64,000 nucleotides of DNA from positions 56,956,290-57,020,289 of the forward strand of contig NC_065541.1 of the NCBI RefSeq assembly GCF_932294415.1, read 5' to 3'. The position numbers were made by a program, and so were the translations under genes. The notes beneath the pieces are model-generated. The model searched no databases, was not told the origin of the DNA, and was given only the letters and a program-made list of their open reading frames with translations. Source of the stretch: Quercus robur (Eukaryota; Streptophyta; Magnoliopsida; Fagales; Fagaceae). Every line of letters begins with the position of its first letter. Positions within the stretch are counted from its first letter, which is position 1. Shown here in pieces: positions 60,627-64,000 of this stretch.

Positions 60627-61879
60627 ACAGGTGCCCATTGAATTGGAATTATCTGTATTTCTTTTGCTTGAATTGGCAGCATCAGCCTACCAACTTAATG
60701 AAGCCTTTGGTTTTTTGGCATGTACAAAGATATTTGACCTCCTTAATCCTTACCATCTTAACTGTTCAGGCATATTTGTGTTTGTTGCATCAAGTGCTAT
60801 AGGTGAAGACCCACGCTCGGCCGCCGACCTGACCCGTTTCGGCCTCTCTTCTCTATTTTTGGTGTTTCGGCTTTGTGTTTAGGGCTGTGCTTGTGTTTCG
60901 GGCTGTGTTTTGGTTTGGGTGTGTTGATTTTTTTACTTTCTTTTTTTGTTCTTATTCACTGGTTTTGATGGGTAGGACGGGGTTGTGGTTGTGCAGTGAT
61001 TTTTATGGGTTTGATGGTGGTTGTGGTTGTGTGTTGGTGATTGAATGAAACTTTTTTTTTTTTTTTTTAGTGTTTATATTATTTTATTGTGTTAAAAAGC
61101 TAAAATAGCTCCACTGCTATAAGATGTGAGAAGGTAAAATAGATAAAGTGACTTTTTGTGTAGCTAAAAAGCTAAAAATTTAGCTCCACTGTTGTGGATG
61201 CTCTAAGAGAGTAAAGTGTGTGATGTGTTAATCCTAGAGGTCGACCCTTCTAAGGGAGGATTTCTAGTTCTGTCCCTAGCTAAGTCCCAAAAATTAAATT
61301 TAGAATTAAAACTTTGTTGTTGTTTTCAAGCTCATAATGTTCTCTCAACAGTGCATTTGACTGATGAATGCGTATGAATTTCATGCATACCCCTTGGTGG
61401 GCTTTTATGACTGAATTCTTTTAGGTGATATCACAGATTCACAATATCATTCACGTTTGTATGGCCCACAATATCTTTTTCTGTTTAGATATTTCGCGTT
61501 TACCAAGAAATATATATTTTTTTGGATAGGACATTAAATTAAAAAATGAAATCCCAATATGCAAGGAAAGAGTAAAAATAATAATCATAATAATTATAAA
61601 TAAATAAATAAAAATAAAAACATAAGCTAGAGAAAGCTAGCCAATGTACAAGGAATTTAACAAATCCGGCAGTCCCTCTATCGAAAAGGATACAAATGGT
61701 GAAGTCCACCCGTATAGGGTCTTCAAGATTAAAAACTTAAATTTTACAATACTAATTTCTCGATCATCAAATGCATTACATGAGCCACAATACTAATTGC
61801 TCCAGAACTTTTCCTGCCAAACCATCCTTCCAAAACTCCCCTAGCCCCAACACTAAAGAAACCAAGGAAGAGAATCTGT
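60627..61879. other. F-box 3' region and spacer
   Basis: The first part is probably 3' untranslated. 60790-61060 is unusually G/T-rich with ggttgtggttgtg repeats. At 61100-61205 the phrase gctaaaatagctccactgct recurs and ends tagctccactgttgtggatg. Read on the minus strand this gives CATCCACAACAGTGGAGCTA, a known style of plant transposon end, but the other end was not found. No gene seen. Confidence 0.4.
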
Positions 61880-62545
61880 ATCATACCGGCCGGTATAAAC
61901 GGTATGTACCGTACTAGTACGTGCACAAGTATAGAAATGCCAACGTTTTGTACCAGTTTAAATACCGAACATATCGGTCTTGTACCAAGTGTACTAGCTG
62001 ATTTTAGGTGTTTCAGCCGATACCCGACATAGGATGGAGCAAAAAAAAAATGATTTTTTATGTTTTGTAATTTAAGGGCAAAACTACTCTCTTTTTCTCA
62101 CAATCTCACGCTGTCTCTCTCAGTCTCTCGGTCTTTTTTTTGGCTAAATCACTCTCTCAATCTCTTGGTCTTTCTTTCTCTCACAGTCTCTCTTTCTCTC
62201 TCAATCCACGTCAATATGAGATTTGGTTTCTCAAATCTCATCTAAGTCGAAGCTAGAAGTTGCAGGGCATGTAAAATTTTGTATTTTGTTTTCTTAATAT
62301 GCAATGAACAATTAAGTTTTTTGTTTTTTATTATTATTTTTTTTTTTAAGTTGATGCTAAACTCTAAACCCATGAATAATTTGTTTTGAATTAAGGTAAT
62401 GTTTTATGGTAAACTTTTATTTTTATTATTTATATATTTATTTATATTTATAAATATAAAAAATAGTGGTAAACCCGAAATATTACACTGGTACTGAAAT
62501 ATATCGTTCCATTGGCCAAACCGGTACAGCCTCCAGTACAAGATT
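61880..62545. mobile_element. Possible non-autonomous TIR element with CCGGTA-rich ends
   Basis: The left end has taccggccggtataaacgg and cggtatgtaccgtactag. The right end has actggtactgaaatat and ccggtacagcctccagtac. Both sides are rich in inverted copies of ggtac/gtacc. Exact ends and target duplication not found. The interior is a T/CT-rich non-coding tract. Confidence 0.4.
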
Positions 62546-64000
62546 GACTCCCTTGGAAGAAACTCCCAACAAGGAAAAAAATCATCTACCATGACTCCCT
62601 AGCAAGTAGCAACATCTTAATGGAGAAACAAATGGTTACTGCCCTCCCTATAACACTAGCCCCATAACACACGACTCACATTTAGTGATTCTTTCCCTTA
62701 TTTCCTTTGTTCTCTCCGTTTTTGTAATTGATTTTCTTCTTTGTTCTTTCTTTTATTTATAATTTTTGGTTTGCTTTGTGCTCTTTATGCATAAAGTAGC
62801 CTTTTGAATATACATCTTTCTTACTTATAAAAAATAATAAATAAACAAAATAACACTAACACATCTCTTTTTTTTTTTTTAGCATTACTTGTTGGTGCGT
62901 CCACGAAGAAATACTTGCTACATAAAAATAAAATAAATAAATAAATAAAAGATTATACCAACCCACCACAATTCAAAATAAAATGTTCTTAGATTTTGTT
63001 ATAGTCAAAAGAACTCTAAAAATAAATAATTTTTGTTAACATAGAACAATAAATTTTCTAGAATTGTTATAATTTTATTTGTAAATTTTTTTTAAAAGGC
63101 AAATCTAAGAAAAATCTCCCCACCCCCCACCTTCTCTCTCTCTCTCTCTCTAAAAAAAAGTGAATCAGGATGCTTTCCACAAGCTAGCAAGCCCCTCTAA
63201 CCCTCTTTATCATAAAATTATAAAATAAAATAAAATAAAATAAAATAAAACCTTTATCCCACCTGAAAGAACCCCAGAAAATAAAATAATTAAAATAAAA
63301 AATAAAAAATAAAAAAACCTTAAAACATGTTACAGTTGGGTTTGTCTATCCTGGATATGGAAGTTTGTTGAACAATTTCGAATTTTTTTTTTTTTTTAAT
63401 ATTCATATTGTCGAACGTTTTTGTTCTTATAGTTATTTAATATTATAGTTATAAATTTTCTTTTGAAAGGGAAAAAAAAAAAATAGAGCATAAATTCTTG
63501 CATAGATCCTTTGATTAGAATCTCTCCTTCCCTGTATTCAACAGTAACTTCTCATTCCAACCTGATTGTATTATGTTGATTTAAACCCTTTTTTTTTTTT
63601 AAGGAAGAGATAAACTTTCTTACAGTAGATTGTTTATTTAATATTTAAAGGAATAACCTAAAAATATATTCTGTGACTACAAGTGACAATGACTTACAAT
63701 AATCTAATATTAATATATCGAAACGAAAGCTAAGAGAATATTCAATATTGAATTTTAGAGTGCCTCACATTGTGCCCAGTGGTGTAATTAACTTCACACA
63801 TTACTGTGGTCCTATAATCATAAGACTTCGATTATGTTCAATTTTGAAAATTGTAGAGTGCATTACATTATGTCCATTGGAAGCATTACTGATTAAAACG
63901 TTTTTTAATTGGGTTCATACAACAAATTGTAACACACTTATAAATTTCACAAAATCGCCTGTATCCTATGCATAGTTTTTTGTATTCTTTTAGGTTAAGG
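62546..64000. other. AT-rich intergenic region
   Basis: Holds a (CT)n run near 63134-63150 and an (AAAAT)n run at about 63219-63250. No gene or clear element seen to the end of the window. Confidence 0.4.

Noticed and set aside
60631..60882. 83-residue frame after the F-box gene
   Set aside because: Most likely 3' untranslated sequence and G/T-rich spacer; no homology recognised.

Overview
The window is nuclear DNA of a flowering plant. Genes are interrupted by GT-AG introns, the spacers are AT-rich, and there are plant-type SINEs, MITEs, hAT, Mutator and Ty3/gypsy elements. The gene set and repeat style suggest a woody eudicot, and a Fagales relative is my guess, but nothing here fixes the species.

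Layout. (1) 2.3-7.8 kb, minus: a complete six-exon mitochondrial FAD-dependent glycerol-3-phosphate dehydrogenase (SDP6 type), with a SINE in intron 2. (2) 8-14 kb: transposon graveyard with LTR pieces, a SINE, and a 1.08 kb hAT-like element that has captured the first exon of a PP2-A-type F-box gene. (3) 15.5-18.5 kb, minus: an adenylate kinase 6 (AAK6) gene that splices to the family length but has an in-frame TAG at codon 58. A 1.46 kb Mutator-like element with a perfect 9-bp target duplication lies directly upstream of its 5' leader. (4) 20.9-29.7 kb, plus: an unprocessed pseudogene of VPS33 with its 5' end missing, two frameshifts and a large 3' deletion. One intron holds a 3.4 kb Ty3/gypsy element with both LTRs and a perfect TSD. 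In that element gag is joined out of frame to the last codons of pol, followed by a 93-bp tandem array and an antisense ORF remnant. (5) 30-35 kb: TIR and foldback elements. (6) 35.5-38.9 kb, minus: a complete four-exon PUB14-type U-box/ARM E3 ligase (632 aa). VPS33 and PUB14 are also neighbours in Arabidopsis (AT3G54860/AT3G54850, from memory), so this looks like the ancestral VPS33 locus that has died in place. (7) 39-46 kb: intergenic, with a Stowaway MITE and an exact 198-bp tandem duplication. (8) 46.3-53.7 kb: a nested LTR-element block, namely a Tat-like 3' end with a decayed antisense ORF, split by two solo LTRs. (9) 56-58 kb: simple-sequence arrays, a hAT transposase relic and a LINE tail. 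(10) 59.2-60.6 kb, plus: an intact single-exon F-box protein gene with a 5'-leader intron. (11) 60.6-64 kb: AT-rich spacer with transposon remains.

Three protein-coding genes look intact: SDP6, PUB14 and the F-box gene. Two housekeeping genes, AAK6 and VPS33, look broken, so functional copies are expected elsewhere unless the assembly is at fault. I found no tRNA or rRNA gene, CRISPR array or bacterial-type operon.
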